Assembly (NCBI GenBank): GCA_016401345.1
Contig: JAEACG010000006.1
Span: 88,402-152,401 of the forward strand
Length of the DNA stretch: 64,000 bases
Source of the DNA: Fictibacillus nanhaiensis
Lineage (GTDB): Bacteria; Bacillota; Bacilli; Bacillales; Fictibacillaceae
Direction of reading: 5' to 3'
Shown here one piece after another: positions 25,318-35,226 of this stretch (positions within the stretch are counted from its first letter, which is position 1; each line of letters opens with the position of its first letter). The position numbers were made by a program, and so were the translations under genes. The notes beneath the pieces are model-generated. The model searched no databases, was not told the DNA's origin, and saw nothing but the letters and a program-made list of their open reading frames with translations.

Positions 25318-26205
25318 GTGAAGTTAGGCGCAATTGAAGCGGGCGGCACTAAGTTTGTGTGTGGAATCGGAAATGAGGACGGAGAAGTTATTGAAAGAAT
25401 CTCTATCCCTACAACAACCCCTGAAGAAACGATGAGACACGTTGTTGATTACTTTAAGGAAAAAAAGGTGAATGCTGTAGGAGTTGGTTCATTCGGGCCG
25501 GTTGATCTTGATGTTTCAAGTGTAACTTATGGATACATCACAAGTACGCCAAAAAAACATTGGAATCAGTATGATTTAGTCGGTGAACTGAAGAAGCACT
25601 TCCAGGTTCCGATCGGATTTGATACGGATGTGAATGCTGCCGCTCTAGGTGAATCTCTCTGGGGTGCCGCCAAAGGTCTAGATAGCTGTCTGTATATGAC
25701 GGTTGGAACTGGAATTGGTGTAGGAGCTGTTTCGGAAGGGAAGCTGGTGCATGGGATGCTTCACCCAGAGATGGGCCACATTCTCGTTAGGCGACATGTT
25801 GAAGACCATTTTGCAGGAAGCTGTCCCTTTCATGGTGATTGTCTAGAAGGGATGGCGTCAGGTCCCGCGATCGAAGCACGCTGGGGCAAGAAGGGCGTAG
25901 AGCTCGCGTCGGATCTAGAGGTGTGGGAGCTAGAAGCTTATTATCTCGCACAAGCTCTTGTAAACTACATTTTGGTGCTCTCTCCAAAACGTATTGTGAT
26001 CGGCGGTGGCGTAATGAAACAAGAACACCTATTTCCGCTCGTACGAAACGGGGTGGTTCAGCTGTTAAACGGCTACATTCAACACGAAAATGTACTGACT
26101 CGAATTGATAAGTATATTGTACCGCCTGGTTTGGGTGACAACGCAGGTTTGTGTGGGGCTTTAGCTTTGGCTAGGCAGGCATATGCTATTAGAAAGACAA
26201 GCTGA
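25318..26205 (+). CDS. ROK-family hexokinase (fructokinase/mannokinase, GmuE/ScrK-like)
   Basis: 295 residues starting at GTG, with ACGGAG about 11 bases upstream. ATP-binding MKLGAIEAGGTKFVCGIG, the DVNAAALGE segment and the zinc site built from GHILVRR-His and Cys-x-x-His-x-x-Cys (CPFHGDC) are all present, as in Bacillus fructokinase/GmuE. It is last in the mannoside operon and should phosphorylate free mannose or fructose released inside the cell, feeding ManA. Its stop codon lies inside the stem of the terminator. Confidence 0.88.
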   Translation: MKLGAIEAGGTKFVCGIGNEDGEVIERISIPTTTPEETMRHVVDYFKEKKVNAVGVGSFGPVDLDVSSVTYGYITSTPKKHWNQYDLVGELKKHFQVPIGFDTDVNAAALGESLWGAAKGLDSCLYMTVGTGIGVGAVSEGKLVHGMLHPEMGHILVRRHVEDHFAGSCPFHGDCLEGMASGPAIEARWGKKGVELASDLEVWELEAYYLAQALVNYILVLSPKRIVIGGGVMKQEHLFPLVRNGVVQLLNGYIQHENVLTRIDKYIVPPGLGDNAGLCGALALARQAYAIRKTS

Positions 26206-26235
26206 CTCTGGGAAAAGAGTCAGCTTGTCTTTTTC
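26193..26235 (+). terminator. Terminator of the mannoside operon
   Basis: AAAGACAAGCTGACTCT pairs perfectly with AGAGTCAGCTTGTCTTT around GGGAAA, then T5. The ROK stop codon (26203-26205) is part of the stem. Confidence 0.9.
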
Positions 26236-26240
26236 TATAC

Positions 26241-26447
26241 TTATTTACTTTTTTTGGGCAAACAGCTGGCTAACGATAATAAGAGAATCATCGCTTCCGA
26301 TACCGTAAAGAACAGGATGAGATATTTTTGAGCATCGTCAGCCCAGCTCCCTTTGTTTAATAGTAGTAAACCAATCATCGCTAGCAAGACTATGTTGGCT
26401 TTCCCTAAAAATGAAAATCCTCGTTTTAATGAAAAGGTTTTGTTCAT
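26241..26447 (-). CDS. Small two-span membrane protein, unknown function
   Basis: 68 residues from ATG 26447, chosen because AAGGAG lies 8 bases upstream (a frame from 26468 would include the ribosome site). Two hydrophobic stretches, ANIVLLAMIGLLLLN and YLILFFTVSEAMILLLSLASCL, are joined by a short polar loop, and the C-terminus is basic. I do not recognise the family. Confidence 0.5.
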   Translation of the reverse strand: MNKTFSLKRGFSFLGKANIVLLAMIGLLLLNKGSWADDAQKYLILFFTVSEAMILLLSLASCLPKKSK

Positions 26448-26529
26448 GGGCAATTCTCCTTGAGACATCTGGTATTTAAAATTAAGTATGATGTGATGAA
26501 GTGTACAAGACTACTCTTAATCTTTTAAA

Positions 26530-26907
26530 TTATCCATTAAACATAACTAGAAGGATCAACCAGTTGACTAGTAGCAGAAAAAAGAAAAGGAGAGCCAACA
26601 ATTTGTTGATTATAAATGGTATTAAGCTTAGCACGGATTGAACAGCATGGTTCAGACCGTAAAAAGCAAATGTAGTATATTTGTTTATTAGTGAGAGAAC
26701 ATCATTTTTGTTTGTAAGAAAACTATTGTTATAGCGTTTAATAGTGACACGTTGTATAAAAATAGAAAAGAACGCGATGATGGCGTTGGATAATAAAAGA
26801 AGCATGATTATAGTTGTGGGAAAAGCTATGTCAATCCCTACAAAAATTAGTGATAAAAGAGAAAGGAATAGAATGGTTAGAAGTATACTGATTAATTTCG
26901 CAGCCAT
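26530..26907 (-). CDS. Hypothetical integral membrane protein
   Basis: 125 residues with three to four hydrophobic spans (about 4-24, 28-52, 86-120) and a polar middle (IKRYNNSFLTNKNDVLSLINKY). No family recognised. A ribosome site is weak (AAAGGTTTAGG). The composition is A+T rich and unlike the glycan genes beside it. It may be cotranscribed with the small gene at 26241. Confidence 0.4.
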   Translation of the reverse strand: MAAKLISILLTILFLSLLSLIFVGIDIAFPTTIIMLLLLSNAIIAFFSIFIQRVTIKRYNNSFLTNKNDVLSLINKYTTFAFYGLNHAVQSVLSLIPFIINKLLALLFFFLLLVNWLILLVMFNG

Positions 26908-27100
26908 AAAAAACCTAAACCTTTCTTAATTATGGAATAAATAGATAGTTCAAGAATAGCACAAGGTATTCAGACTTCATAAAAATTACTTTATACACCT
27001 ATAAATATTAAATTCATAATTCGCCAATCCTAAACTCCAATATTACTAATAGATCAACGAACTTCATTTATACCACGTCACAATTTTTAGAAAATTATAT

Positions 27101-27114
27101 TGTAACCGTTTACA
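27101..27114 (+). promoter_or_regulatory. cre site upstream of the glycan locus
   Basis: TGTAACCGTTTACA matches the CcpA consensus TGNAANCGNWNNCA at every fixed position. The 422-bp gap 26908-27329 holds this box, three LacI-type operators and an A+T-rich promoter region. Confidence 0.6.
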
Positions 27115-27138
27115 AGTTGATTTATAATATTTAAAAGT

Positions 27139-27245
27139 GAAACGTTTCTATTGGTAAAATGAGGATTTCTGGTATTGAACAACAATTCAAACGTTTAGAT
27201 TTACCAAAAACCCTATTTTTTTGCACGATATCGAAACGTTTCGAA
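27139..27245. promoter_or_regulatory. Three LacI-type operators upstream of the first GH35 gene
   Basis: GAAACGTTTC at 27139-27148, CAAACGTTTAG at 27189-27199 and the perfect palindrome TCGAAACGTTTCGA at 27232-27245. The last is also found, as ATCGAAACGTTTCGAT, before the GH3 gene at 48661, so both ends of the glycan locus probably answer to the same LacI-family regulator, which is not encoded in the window. Confidence 0.6.
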
Positions 27246-27329
27246 TAGCTATACCCACACGCATCAATGATATGATCTTATCCATTTTTACTCCAGTACC
27301 CCGGTTTTTTCCGGATGAAGAGGTGATTT

Positions 27330-29720
27330 ATGAAGAACATAGCAATAAAAGATGAAAAGGTGATCGTAGACGGTCAGGAGGTCTTCTTGTTCGGAGGTGA
27401 ACTTCACTACTTCCGAATTCCGAAGCAAGACTGGCGCGAGCGCATTCAGCAAGTTAAAGAAGCTGGCGCGAACATGATCAGCACGTACGTGCCGTGGATT
27501 TTTCACGAATATGAGGAAGGTGTTACGGATCTTACCGGAACCTCTCGCCCAGAACGTGATCTACATACGTTTCTGCAGCTCGTAAAAGAAGAGGGAATGT
27601 ACTGCTTAGTTCGTCCGGGACCATACGTCATGGCAGAGATCGTGGATCATGGTGTTCCAACGTGGTTCATCGATAACTATCCGGAAGCGGTAGCGAAAAC
27701 GAACGCTGGCGAGATTCATCCAACCCGAGTCGTGAGTTATAGTCATCCAACATTCTTAGAAAAAACAGAGCTTTGGTATGAAAAGGTATGTGCTGTTATT
27801 AAGCCGTTTCTCGTAACGAACGGCGGTCCGGTTATTCTATTCCAGCTCGATAACGAAGTGGGAATGTTCCACTGGGTAACGAACCAACCTGATTTCAATG
27901 CATCAACATTACAAGAGTTTGAACAACATCTAAGAACGAAATATACAGAGCAATCGTTTCAAGAAACATTCCGCATTCCGTTTAGCGACATCCAACCGTT
28001 CGCCGAAAACATGACAAAAAAGCCTGAAGCAATCTACGCTCACGCTTTAAGAAATGAATTTGGACTCTTTTTAAGACAGCATTACAAGCGTTTCATTGAG
28101 CATCTGAAACAGTCAGCAGAAGATAAAGGCATCGACGTTCCGTTCGTCGTGAACATTCATGGTTTTCATGGAATCGATATCTTAAAGCGCGGAACGATGT
28201 ATCCGATCGGCATTTCGCAGCTGCTCGAGACCGCTAAGATCGAGAACACGCTCATGGCGGGTGATTATTATATCGGCAACATCGAGTATGACAGCTATGT
28301 GGACATCGTTTTAGCGAACGCCTTTACAAAAGCAATTCAGTGGAAAGAGCAGCCGCTTTTCTCAGCTGAGTTCCAAGGCGGAAGCATTCATGATAAACCG
28401 AAGCTTCAACCGACAACGTTTGATCTGACGACGCGGTTATGTATCGCGGACGGAATGAACGGTGTGAACTATTACATGTTTGGTGCAGGCGAGAACTATG
28501 AAAATATCGGCTTGTTCGGTAGACGTCACGATTGGCAGGCACCACTTACTAAGTCGGGTCAGAAGAATCCGCACTATCCGGTGATTCAGCATATCGGAAA
28601 GATGCTTCAGACATTTGAGAGCTCTCTTCTGCAAACGAAGCCAGTCGTTGATACGCATCTTGGTTTTTATCCGGATTATTACATGACAGAGTTTCATGAT
28701 GAGCATACGAAACACATGGTCGACCAGATTCAGCGTGATCGTGAAACCTTTATGGCGAACGGCATCGCAAAGGCACTTCGCGTGAACAACATCATCTATG
28801 ATGCGATCAACGTGCAGGATGATGACGAGATCGATCCAAACAAAATTCATTCTCTTTGGATGTTTACCACAGAGTGGATGGATGAAAACATTCAGCAAAA
28901 ACTCGTCATGTATCTAGAGAACGGTGGAAAGCTTATCCTGTTCCCGACGATCCCGACAAAAACGCTGAAAAATGTACCATGTACGATTCTGAAAGATTAC
29001 ATCAACGTATCGGTAATAGAAACAAAGCACCGCGTGTTCGGTCAGATTGATCAGGCGGATAACGTGTTGATCGACCGAGCTGAAATCTATGAAACAACAG
29101 ATGGCGCGTTCGCGCATATCGAGGACAAGCCTAACGAAGTGATCGCTTTTGAAAAGCAGCTTGGCAAAGGTCATCTCTATATGTTTGGAATCGGCATGGA
29201 TCACGGCTTTCATTATCAAAACGACATCATCGTCGATCTTGCCAAACGAGCAGAGATCAAGAGTCGTTTCACACTAGAAGAAGAGCTTGATATTACCGTT
29301 CGATCTTCACCAGAAAAAGGAGACTTCTTCTTTCTTCAAAACTTTGATGAATTTAAGAAGACAACGACGATTACGTACGACGGAGCAACCCTTTTCGGTG
29401 GAAAAGAAATTTCGATTCCAATGCGAAGTGGGCTCATGCTGCCGGTCAATGTACCGTTACATGAAGACCTGTTCATCGAATACGGAACGGGTGAAATCTA
29501 TGAAACGGTACAGCACCAAGACGAGATCTCACTCACAATAAAAATGGTTCAAAAAGAAGAAGGATTCGTCTTCCGTTCCACCTCCTGGAAACCTGTAGAC
29601 ACCAAAGAGGTTTCAATAGAGGAAGTCCAAGAGCACACATACAAAGTGCTGATTTCAACAACAGAAGACACAGCACCCATCCGGTTTCAACCAGCGTTCG
29701 CAAACGCTATTCAACCATAA
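27330..29720 (+). CDS. GH35-family beta-galactosidase-like enzyme (first copy)
   Basis: 796 residues, no signal peptide, cytoplasmic. N-terminal TIM barrel with the GH35 marks GGELHYFRIP, YVPWIFHE and RPGPYVMAEI; acid/base Glu176 in QLDNEVG and nucleophile Glu347 in FSAEFQGG. The remaining 400 residues are a glutamine-amidotransferase-like segment and beta domains. GH35 enzymes release beta-linked galactose, and some act on glucosamine or arabinose. AAGAGGTG precedes the ATG. It is the first gene of the large locus and has its own operators. It is a paralogue of the gene at 43775 but clearly diverged. Confidence 0.82.
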   Translation: MKNIAIKDEKVIVDGQEVFLFGGELHYFRIPKQDWRERIQQVKEAGANMISTYVPWIFHEYEEGVTDLTGTSRPERDLHTFLQLVKEEGMYCLVRPGPYVMAEIVDHGVPTWFIDNYPEAVAKTNAGEIHPTRVVSYSHPTFLEKTELWYEKVCAVIKPFLVTNGGPVILFQLDNEVGMFHWVTNQPDFNASTLQEFEQHLRTKYTEQSFQETFRIPFSDIQPFAENMTKKPEAIYAHALRNEFGLFLRQHYKRFIEHLKQSAEDKGIDVPFVVNIHGFHGIDILKRGTMYPIGISQLLETAKIENTLMAGDYYIGNIEYDSYVDIVLANAFTKAIQWKEQPLFSAEFQGGSIHDKPKLQPTTFDLTTRLCIADGMNGVNYYMFGAGENYENIGLFGRRHDWQAPLTKSGQKNPHYPVIQHIGKMLQTFESSLLQTKPVVDTHLGFYPDYYMTEFHDEHTKHMVDQIQRDRETFMANGIAKALRVNNIIYDAINVQDDDEIDPNKIHSLWMFTTEWMDENIQQKLVMYLENGGKLILFPTIPTKTLKNVPCTILKDYINVSVIETKHRVFGQIDQADNVLIDRAEIYETTDGAFAHIEDKPNEVIAFEKQLGKGHLYMFGIGMDHGFHYQNDIIVDLAKRAEIKSRFTLEEELDITVRSSPEKGDFFFLQNFDEFKKTTTITYDGATLFGGKEISIPMRSGLMLPVNVPLHEDLFIEYGTGEIYETVQHQDEISLTIKMVQKEEGFVFRSTSWKPVDTKEVSIEEVQEHTYKVLISTTEDTAPIRFQPAFANAIQP

Positions 29721-29785
29721 GTACCAACAAGGCTATTTCTACCTGTTGCACCTGAAGTATTTGGACTTTTATCATCTCCGAATAA

Positions 29786-29914
29786 GTTGATTGGAGTGCA
29801 GGGTGCGAGACTCCTGGGGGATCAGCGGGACAGGTGAGACACCTAAGGGCACAAGGTGCCGAGGTGACTCACCGCACGCCCCCCGGAAAGCGAGCACCTG
29901 AAACGGAAATCAAC
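29786..29914 (-). repeat. GTTGAT...ATCAAC structured intergenic element, copy 2
   Basis: 129 bp bounded by GTTGAT and ATCAAC. Inside are short hairpins (GGCACAAGGTGCC, AGGTGAGACACCT) and the G-rich blocks GCGAGACTCCTGGGG and CCCCGGAAAGCGAGCACC. On the minus strand its first 34 bases match the element at 7208. It sits between the GH35 gene and the binding-protein gene and could work as an RNA structure or as a small mobile repeat. I recall similar sequences in other Bacillaceae genomes but know no name for them. Confidence 0.72.
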
Positions 29915-29973
29915 ACTTTCAAAAGCAACAGAGCAAAATAGCCCAAAAAAATTAAATCGGGAGTTGATAGGTA

Positions 29974-31338
29974 ATGAAGAAAGTATTATCACTATTCATG
30001 ATCATCGCACTGCTATTTTCAGTAGCAGCTTGTAGCTCAGATGACAAAGCAAGCTCTGACGACAAGAAAGAAAACGTAACCATCTCGTATGCAAGCTGGT
30101 CACTTGGTACTGAAAAAGAACAAAATCTTGAGCGCCTTATGATCCAAGCGTTCGAAAAAAAGCATCCGAACATCAAGGTTAAGATCGACGAGTCGATTAA
30201 CCCGACAGACTGGAACGGAACACTAGCTGCTGCAGCAAGTGCGGGCAAGATGCCAGACGTTTTCGCTCTACCACAGATTCCATCATCACTATCTAACGAT
30301 TGGTTGATGGACATCACGAAAATGACGGAAAAAGATAAAGATTTTGCTAACATTCCAGAAGCAGTTCGCGAATCAGCGACTTACAACGATAAAGTGTATG
30401 CGGTTCCATTCGCACAGCATTTCTTAGGCTACTTAGTAAACAAAGATCTATTTAACGAAGCGAACCTCGATTACCCTGAGTTTGGTTTTTCACTAGAAGA
30501 GTACTCGAAATCCATTAAAGAAGTAACGAACATCAACAAAGGTGTAGCTGGAACGAACCACGCGTTCTCCGTAACAGACTGGTATCCGGCAGCAGCTAAC
30601 CCAGACATGGGCTGGTATACGGTTAAAGACGGACAGTATTCTCTTGATTCAAAAGAGTTTATCGCAGGAGCGAATCTTGCAAAAGAAATTACAACGAACA
30701 ACTACGCGTACGAGTCACTTCCAGATGACTTGAAAGCGAACTTTAAAGGGGAAAATCCAGAAGAAGTATGGATGAACGGACAAGTTGCTGTAAAATGGGA
30801 CGGCACTTGGGGAGTTCCTGCTCTTGTTGAAAAAGGAACGTTTGACTTTGACTTCATCGGACTTCCTGGTGGAAGAACGGGTGTAACGAACGACTTTGTT
30901 GGAATCTCTAAAACGAGTAAGCACGCTGAAGAAGCATTCCTTTTCTCTAAGTGGATGTCATTCGGTAAAGAAGGTTTCATGAAGCGTATGGAAATCGCTG
31001 AAAAAGAAGGGAAAGCTCTGAACACACTACCAGTTAACGCAGATCCAGAAATTTTAGAAGAGTACTTCGCGATCAATGAAGTGCCTGGAATTAAGACAGC
31101 TTATGACAACTTAGACAACGCAGTCGTTGAGCCGGTTAAAACCGTACCTGGCTATGTAGATGCACGTTGGGAAGCACCAACAGGCGTGAAGGTTGGAGAA
31201 GAAGCGAACGCGAAAGTGGCTGTCATTTTAGATAACGTGATCAAAGGAAACCTGAAGATCGAAGACTACGCAAAACAGCTTGATCAGTTAGCAGACCAAA
31301 AGAGCAAAGAAGCTAGTGAGGCTTTAAAAGATAAATAG
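29974..31338 (+). CDS. Carbohydrate ABC transporter substrate-binding lipoprotein
   Basis: 454 residues. Signal peptide with lipobox Cys20 (SVAACS), then a MalE-like binding fold (ISYASWSLGTEKEQNLERLMIQAFEKKHPNIKVKI at the mature start, VNKDLFNEAN hinge region). It lies 32 bp before a second, much larger binding protein and heads an apparent eight-gene operon with two permease pairs. CGGGAG lies upstream of the ATG at a longish distance. The ligand is unknown; the glycosidases nearby suggest a beta-linked oligosaccharide. Confidence 0.87.
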   Translation: MKKVLSLFMIIALLFSVAACSSDDKASSDDKKENVTISYASWSLGTEKEQNLERLMIQAFEKKHPNIKVKIDESINPTDWNGTLAAAASAGKMPDVFALPQIPSSLSNDWLMDITKMTEKDKDFANIPEAVRESATYNDKVYAVPFAQHFLGYLVNKDLFNEANLDYPEFGFSLEEYSKSIKEVTNINKGVAGTNHAFSVTDWYPAAANPDMGWYTVKDGQYSLDSKEFIAGANLAKEITTNNYAYESLPDDLKANFKGENPEEVWMNGQVAVKWDGTWGVPALVEKGTFDFDFIGLPGGRTGVTNDFVGISKTSKHAEEAFLFSKWMSFGKEGFMKRMEIAEKEGKALNTLPVNADPEILEEYFAINEVPGIKTAYDNLDNAVVEPVKTVPGYVDARWEAPTGVKVGEEANAKVAVILDNVIKGNLKIEDYAKQLDQLADQKSKEASEALKDK

Positions 31339-31369
31339 AAAGCCTGAAGTTTAAGGGGAGGTTGATAGT

Positions 31370-34330
31370 ATGAAGTTTAAAAGATTTCTTTGGTTAGGTT
31401 TAGCGCTGTGTCTCATTATTCCACAACCATATGCATCTGCTGAAGGCAACAGTCAGGATAATAAGCCTGCCGAACAAGTCGTGGAGGAAAACTATCATAC
31501 CGTCCTTAACAGTTGGGAGAAGAAAGGGACAGGGGACGCTTCAGAGTTTGAAGCGTCTGTCTCTCCTTCTGATTTTAAGATCAAAGACAAGAAGAATTTA
31601 TTGTCAGAATCAGAGAGTAAGGGCTATAACGATCGTGTTTTCTATTGGCATAACCGTGAGTCCGTTTCTTATGAAGTGAATGTGGAGGAAGCGGGACTTT
31701 ATGAGCTAGCGTTTGATTATTATCCACTGAGCAACGAGGTTGTTCCAATAGAGGGCGCCATTCAGGTAAACGGTAACTATCCTTTTTATGAAAGCCGCAG
31801 AATCGTGTTTCCGGCCGACTGGAAAAACGAGAAAAATACCTTCGAGAAAGATCGGTTTAATAACGACATGATTCCGAAGCAAAAGCGGATCGAGCGTTGG
31901 AACACGTTAACAGCGGAAGATGCGAGTCAGCTTCAATCTGAGCCGCTTCGTTACGAACTGAAAAAAGGAAAAAATACGATCCAGCTTACGAACCTTTCAG
32001 GTGAGATGCTGCTAGGCAAAGCATACGTTAAATCACCTAGCGATCTACCAAGCTATAAAGAATACGTAAAAAAACATGAAAACGCAAAAGTGGCGGACAC
32101 GTTGATCACACGTGAAGCTGAGAAGGACTATGAAAAAAACAGCTCGTACATACGTCCTTTTGCAGCAGATGATTCATCAGCGGTACCGAGCTCTCCAAAG
32201 AACCTTCTATTAAACACACTAGGTTCTGAATCGTGGAAAGACTCCGGCCAGACGGTGAACTGGAACGTCAACGTGAAAAAAGATGGTTTTTACAAGCTAA
32301 CATTTAAAGTACTGCAGAACAAAGAGACGGGTGGTCCGGTTTTCCGAAAACTGTTGATCGACGGCAAAGTTCCGTTTCAAGAAGCTTCACCCGTTACGTT
32401 TCCATTCAATAAAAACTGGGATAACGTCACGTTAGAAAATAAAGAAGGTAAAGCGTATCTGTTTTATTTATCAAAAGGTAAGCATCAGATCGGTCTAGAA
32501 GCGGATGCCGCACCTGTTGAGCCCGTTCTTCATACGACGAACAAAGTGATGCGCGAGATGGAAGAGCTGACGCTTGAAATCCGAAAGCTTACAGGAAATC
32601 AGACAGATACATCTCGTGGCTGGAAGATCAGCGAGTACATTCCAGGCATCGATAAAAAACTGGCTGGCTGGGCGGATGAGCTAGAGAAAGAACTGAAGTA
32701 CCTCAGAAAACTTGATAACTCAAAAGAAGATTCAAAAGATATGGTCTCGCTTGAGATGGCGGTTCAAAAGCTAAGAGCTCTTAGCAAAAAGCCGAATGAG
32801 ATTCCAAGCCGACTCACAGAGCTGTCAGAAGGATCGTCTTCAGCGGCACAGCTGCTCGGAAACATGCTCGTGACTTTGCCGGAACAGCCGTTAACGGTCG
32901 ACCGTTTCTACGTGCATGGTGACGAAAAAGAAGTGCCAGATGCAGAAGCCGGTTTTTGGGAAAAGCTGATCGACTCGATTCAACGCTTCTTCTTATCGTT
33001 CTTCTCAGAGAACTACTCGGCGAGTGAAGCGGAAGAAGATACGTTAGAGGTTTGGGTGAACCGGCCGCGTCAATACGTTGAACTTTTACAAAATTTGTCT
33101 GATCAAAACTTCACGCCAGAAACAGGAATTAAAGTAAAGTTCTCAATTATGCCAGAAGAGCAGAAGCTGATTCTTGCAAGTGCTTCAAACAAACAGCCAG
33201 ACATTGCGCTTGGTATCTCTTCATGGTTGCCGTACGAGCTATCCATTCGTGGTGCGGCCGTTGATCTGCATCAATTCAATGACTTTGAAAAGTTCAGCAA
33301 GCAGTTCTCACCAGGAGCTTTTCTGCCGCTTATGATCGGTGATTCGGTCTATGCGATGCCAGAGACACAAGATTTCTTTGTGCAGTTTTACCGAAAAGAT
33401 ATCCTGCAAGCACTAGGTCTTCCGGTTCCAGATACGTGGGATGACGTGAAGAGCATCTTGCCAGAGCTTCAGCGTTTTGGGATGAACTATTATACGCACA
33501 TCGCTGGTGCAACAGGGTTTAAGCCGTTCCAAGCAACCGCTCCATTCGTGTATCAGTTTGACGGAGATCTGTACGGAAAAGATGGGATGAAGACGGCGAT
33601 CGGAACAGAAGAATCGCTAAAAGGCATTCAGTTCATGGCAGAGCTGAACACGATCTACAGCATGCCGTTACAAGTACCAAACTTTTATAACCATTTCCGA
33701 TATTCAACACTTCCTATCGGAACAGCAAACTTTACGACATATACACAACTTACAGCAGCGGCTCCAGAGATCGCAGGATGGTGGGATATTGCACCGCATC
33801 CTGGTGTGAAGAAAGAAGACGGAACAGTGGAACGCTGGGCTACTGGTTCAGGTCAGTCCGCGATGATCTTTAAAGGGACGAAGAGCAAGGAAGATTCGTG
33901 GGAGCTTTTAAAATGGTGGCTGTCAGAAGATACGCAGACCGAGTTCGCGACTAATCTTCAGATGCTGTACGGACCAGAGTACATGTGGAACACTTCTAAC
34001 CTAGAGGCGTTTAAGAGTCTTCCGTGGCCAGAACAGCATAAGAAAACGATTTTAAAGCAATGGGAGTACCTGTACGAAGTACCGAAGAATCCAGGTTCGT
34101 ACATGATCGAGCGTGAGCTTTCGAACATCTGGAACCGCATCGTGTTCGACGGTGTAAACCCGAGATCGGCAGTTGACGATTCCGTTGTTGCGATCGACCG
34201 GGAGATCAAGCGAAAGATGGAAGAGTTCGGATATGTGAAAGACGGCAAGATGGTCAAGCCGTATCCGATTCCTACCATAGAACAAGTGAAAAGTTGGGCA
34301 GGCGATGAGAATGAAAAAGAAACCAAATAA
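31370..34330 (+). CDS. Large secreted solute-binding protein with two N-terminal beta-sandwich domains
   Basis: 986 residues. Order: signal peptide (1-24, cut near ASA), a CBM-like beta-sandwich (about 85-222), a second similar one (about 245-380), a helical linker (385-500), a short amphipathic stretch (528-545) and a full ABC-type binding fold (about 555-960, with [32 protein letters not shown] and [21 protein letters not shown]). Unlike normal Gram-positive binding proteins it has no lipobox Cys and no anchor I can see. The two repeats share the YEV/WNV-NV-x-x-G-x-Y-x-L pattern of carbohydrate-binding modules. It probably grabs a polymer at the surface. The next permease overlaps it by 26 bp. 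Confidence 0.75.
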   Translation: MKFKRFLWLGLALCLIIPQPYASAEGNSQDNKPAEQVVEENYHTVLNSWEKKGTGDASEFEASVSPSDFKIKDKKNLLSESESKGYNDRVFYWHNRESVSYEVNVEEAGLYELAFDYYPLSNEVVPIEGAIQVNGNYPFYESRRIVFPADWKNEKNTFEKDRFNNDMIPKQKRIERWNTLTAEDASQLQSEPLRYELKKGKNTIQLTNLSGEMLLGKAYVKSPSDLPSYKEYVKKHENAKVADTLITREAEKDYEKNSSYIRPFAADDSSAVPSSPKNLLLNTLGSESWKDSGQTVNWNVNVKKDGFYKLTFKVLQNKETGGPVFRKLLIDGKVPFQEASPVTFPFNKNWDNVTLENKEGKAYLFYLSKGKHQIGLEADAAPVEPVLHTTNKVMREMEELTLEIRKLTGNQTDTSRGWKISEYIPGIDKKLAGWADELEKELKYLRKLDNSKEDSKDMVSLEMAVQKLRALSKKPNEIPSRLTELSEGSSSAAQLLGNMLVTLPEQPLTVDRFYVHGDEKEVPDAEAGFWEKLIDSIQRFFLSFFSENYSASEAEEDTLEVWVNRPRQYVELLQNLSDQNFTPETGIKVKFSIMPEEQKLILASASNKQPDIALGISSWLPYELSIRGAAVDLHQFNDFEKFSKQFSPGAFLPLMIGDSVYAMPETQDFFVQFYRKDILQALGLPVPDTWDDVKSILPELQRFGMNYYTHIAGATGFKPFQATAPFVYQFDGDLYGKDGMKTAIGTEESLKGIQFMAELNTIYSMPLQVPNFYNHFRYSTLPIGTANFTTYTQLTAAAPEIAGWWDIAPHPGVKKEDGTVERWATGSGQSAMIFKGTKSKEDSWELLKWWLSEDTQTEFATNLQMLYGPEYMWNTSNLEAFKSLPWPEQHKKTILKQWEYLYEVPKNPGSYMIERELSNIWNRIVFDGVNPRSAVDDSVVAIDREIKRKMEEFGYVKDGKMVKPYPIPTIEQVKSWAGDENEKETK

Positions 34331-35207
34331 ACGAGATTATTCACCGTGGATGTTCCTTGCTCCGTATATCATCTTTTTTACAACGTTTATCATCATACCT
34401 GTTGCAGCGGCAATCCTATTGTCATTCACGTATTTTAACGCGATCGAGACACCATCGTTCATCGGGTTGAGCAACTATGTCGGTCTGATCACACAGGATG
34501 AAGTGTTCATGCAGAAGATCCTGCCGAACACGTTAACGTTCGCACTGATCGTGGGCCCTGGCGGGTATATCTTATCGTTCATACTCGCTTGGGCGCTCGC
34601 TCAAGTGCCAAAGCGCATGCGAACAGTACTTGCGCTGGTCATCTACTCTCCATCCATGACAGCAGGTGTTGCGATGGCCGTTGTTTGGACGATCATCTTC
34701 TCTGGAGATGAAACCGGTTATCTTAACAGCTTGCTTCTAACGATGGGTGTTTTGTTAGAGCCGATCCAATGGTTGCAGTCACCTGAGTATTTGATGAAAA
34801 TTATGATCTTTGTAACGCTTTGGGGCTCTATGGGTGTCGGATTCCTTGCGATGTTATCAGGTGTTCTAAACATTAACACTGAGATCTATGAAGCAGGATA
34901 CATCGACGGCATCAACAACCGTTTTCAAGAGATCATCTATATCACGATTCCGTCCATGAAGCCGCAGATGTTGTTCGGCGCGGTCATGGCAGTCGTTGGT
35001 ACATTTCAAGCTGGTGCGATCGGGGTAGCGCTATCGGGTGCCAATCCGACACCGCAATATGCGGGTCAGCTAATGGTCAACCACTTAGAAGATTATGGAT
35101 TTATCCGTTATGAGATGGGTTACGCAGCAGCGATCTCGGTCGTGCTGCTCATCGTTGTATATCTGTTCTCGAAAGTAGCCTGGAGGCTGTTTGGAGAGAA
35201 AGACTAG
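34305..35207 (+). CDS. Carbohydrate ABC permease 1A (MalF type)
   Basis: 300 residues with six spans; begins [28 protein letters not shown]. The ATPase-contact loop is [25 protein letters not shown], a variant EAG instead of EAA. The ATG at 34305 overlaps the binding-protein gene by 26 bp; ATG 34311 is also possible. Pairs with the gene at 35227. The ATPase must come from elsewhere in the genome. Confidence 0.86.
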   Translation: MRMKKKPNKRDYSPWMFLAPYIIFFTTFIIIPVAAAILLSFTYFNAIETPSFIGLSNYVGLITQDEVFMQKILPNTLTFALIVGPGGYILSFILAWALAQVPKRMRTVLALVIYSPSMTAGVAMAVVWTIIFSGDETGYLNSLLLTMGVLLEPIQWLQSPEYLMKIMIFVTLWGSMGVGFLAMLSGVLNINTEIYEAGYIDGINNRFQEIIYITIPSMKPQMLFGAVMAVVGTFQAGAIGVALSGANPTPQYAGQLMVNHLEDYGFIRYEMGYAAAISVVLLIVVYLFSKVAWRLFGEKD

Positions 35208-35226
35208 CGAAAAAGGAGTGATCAAC

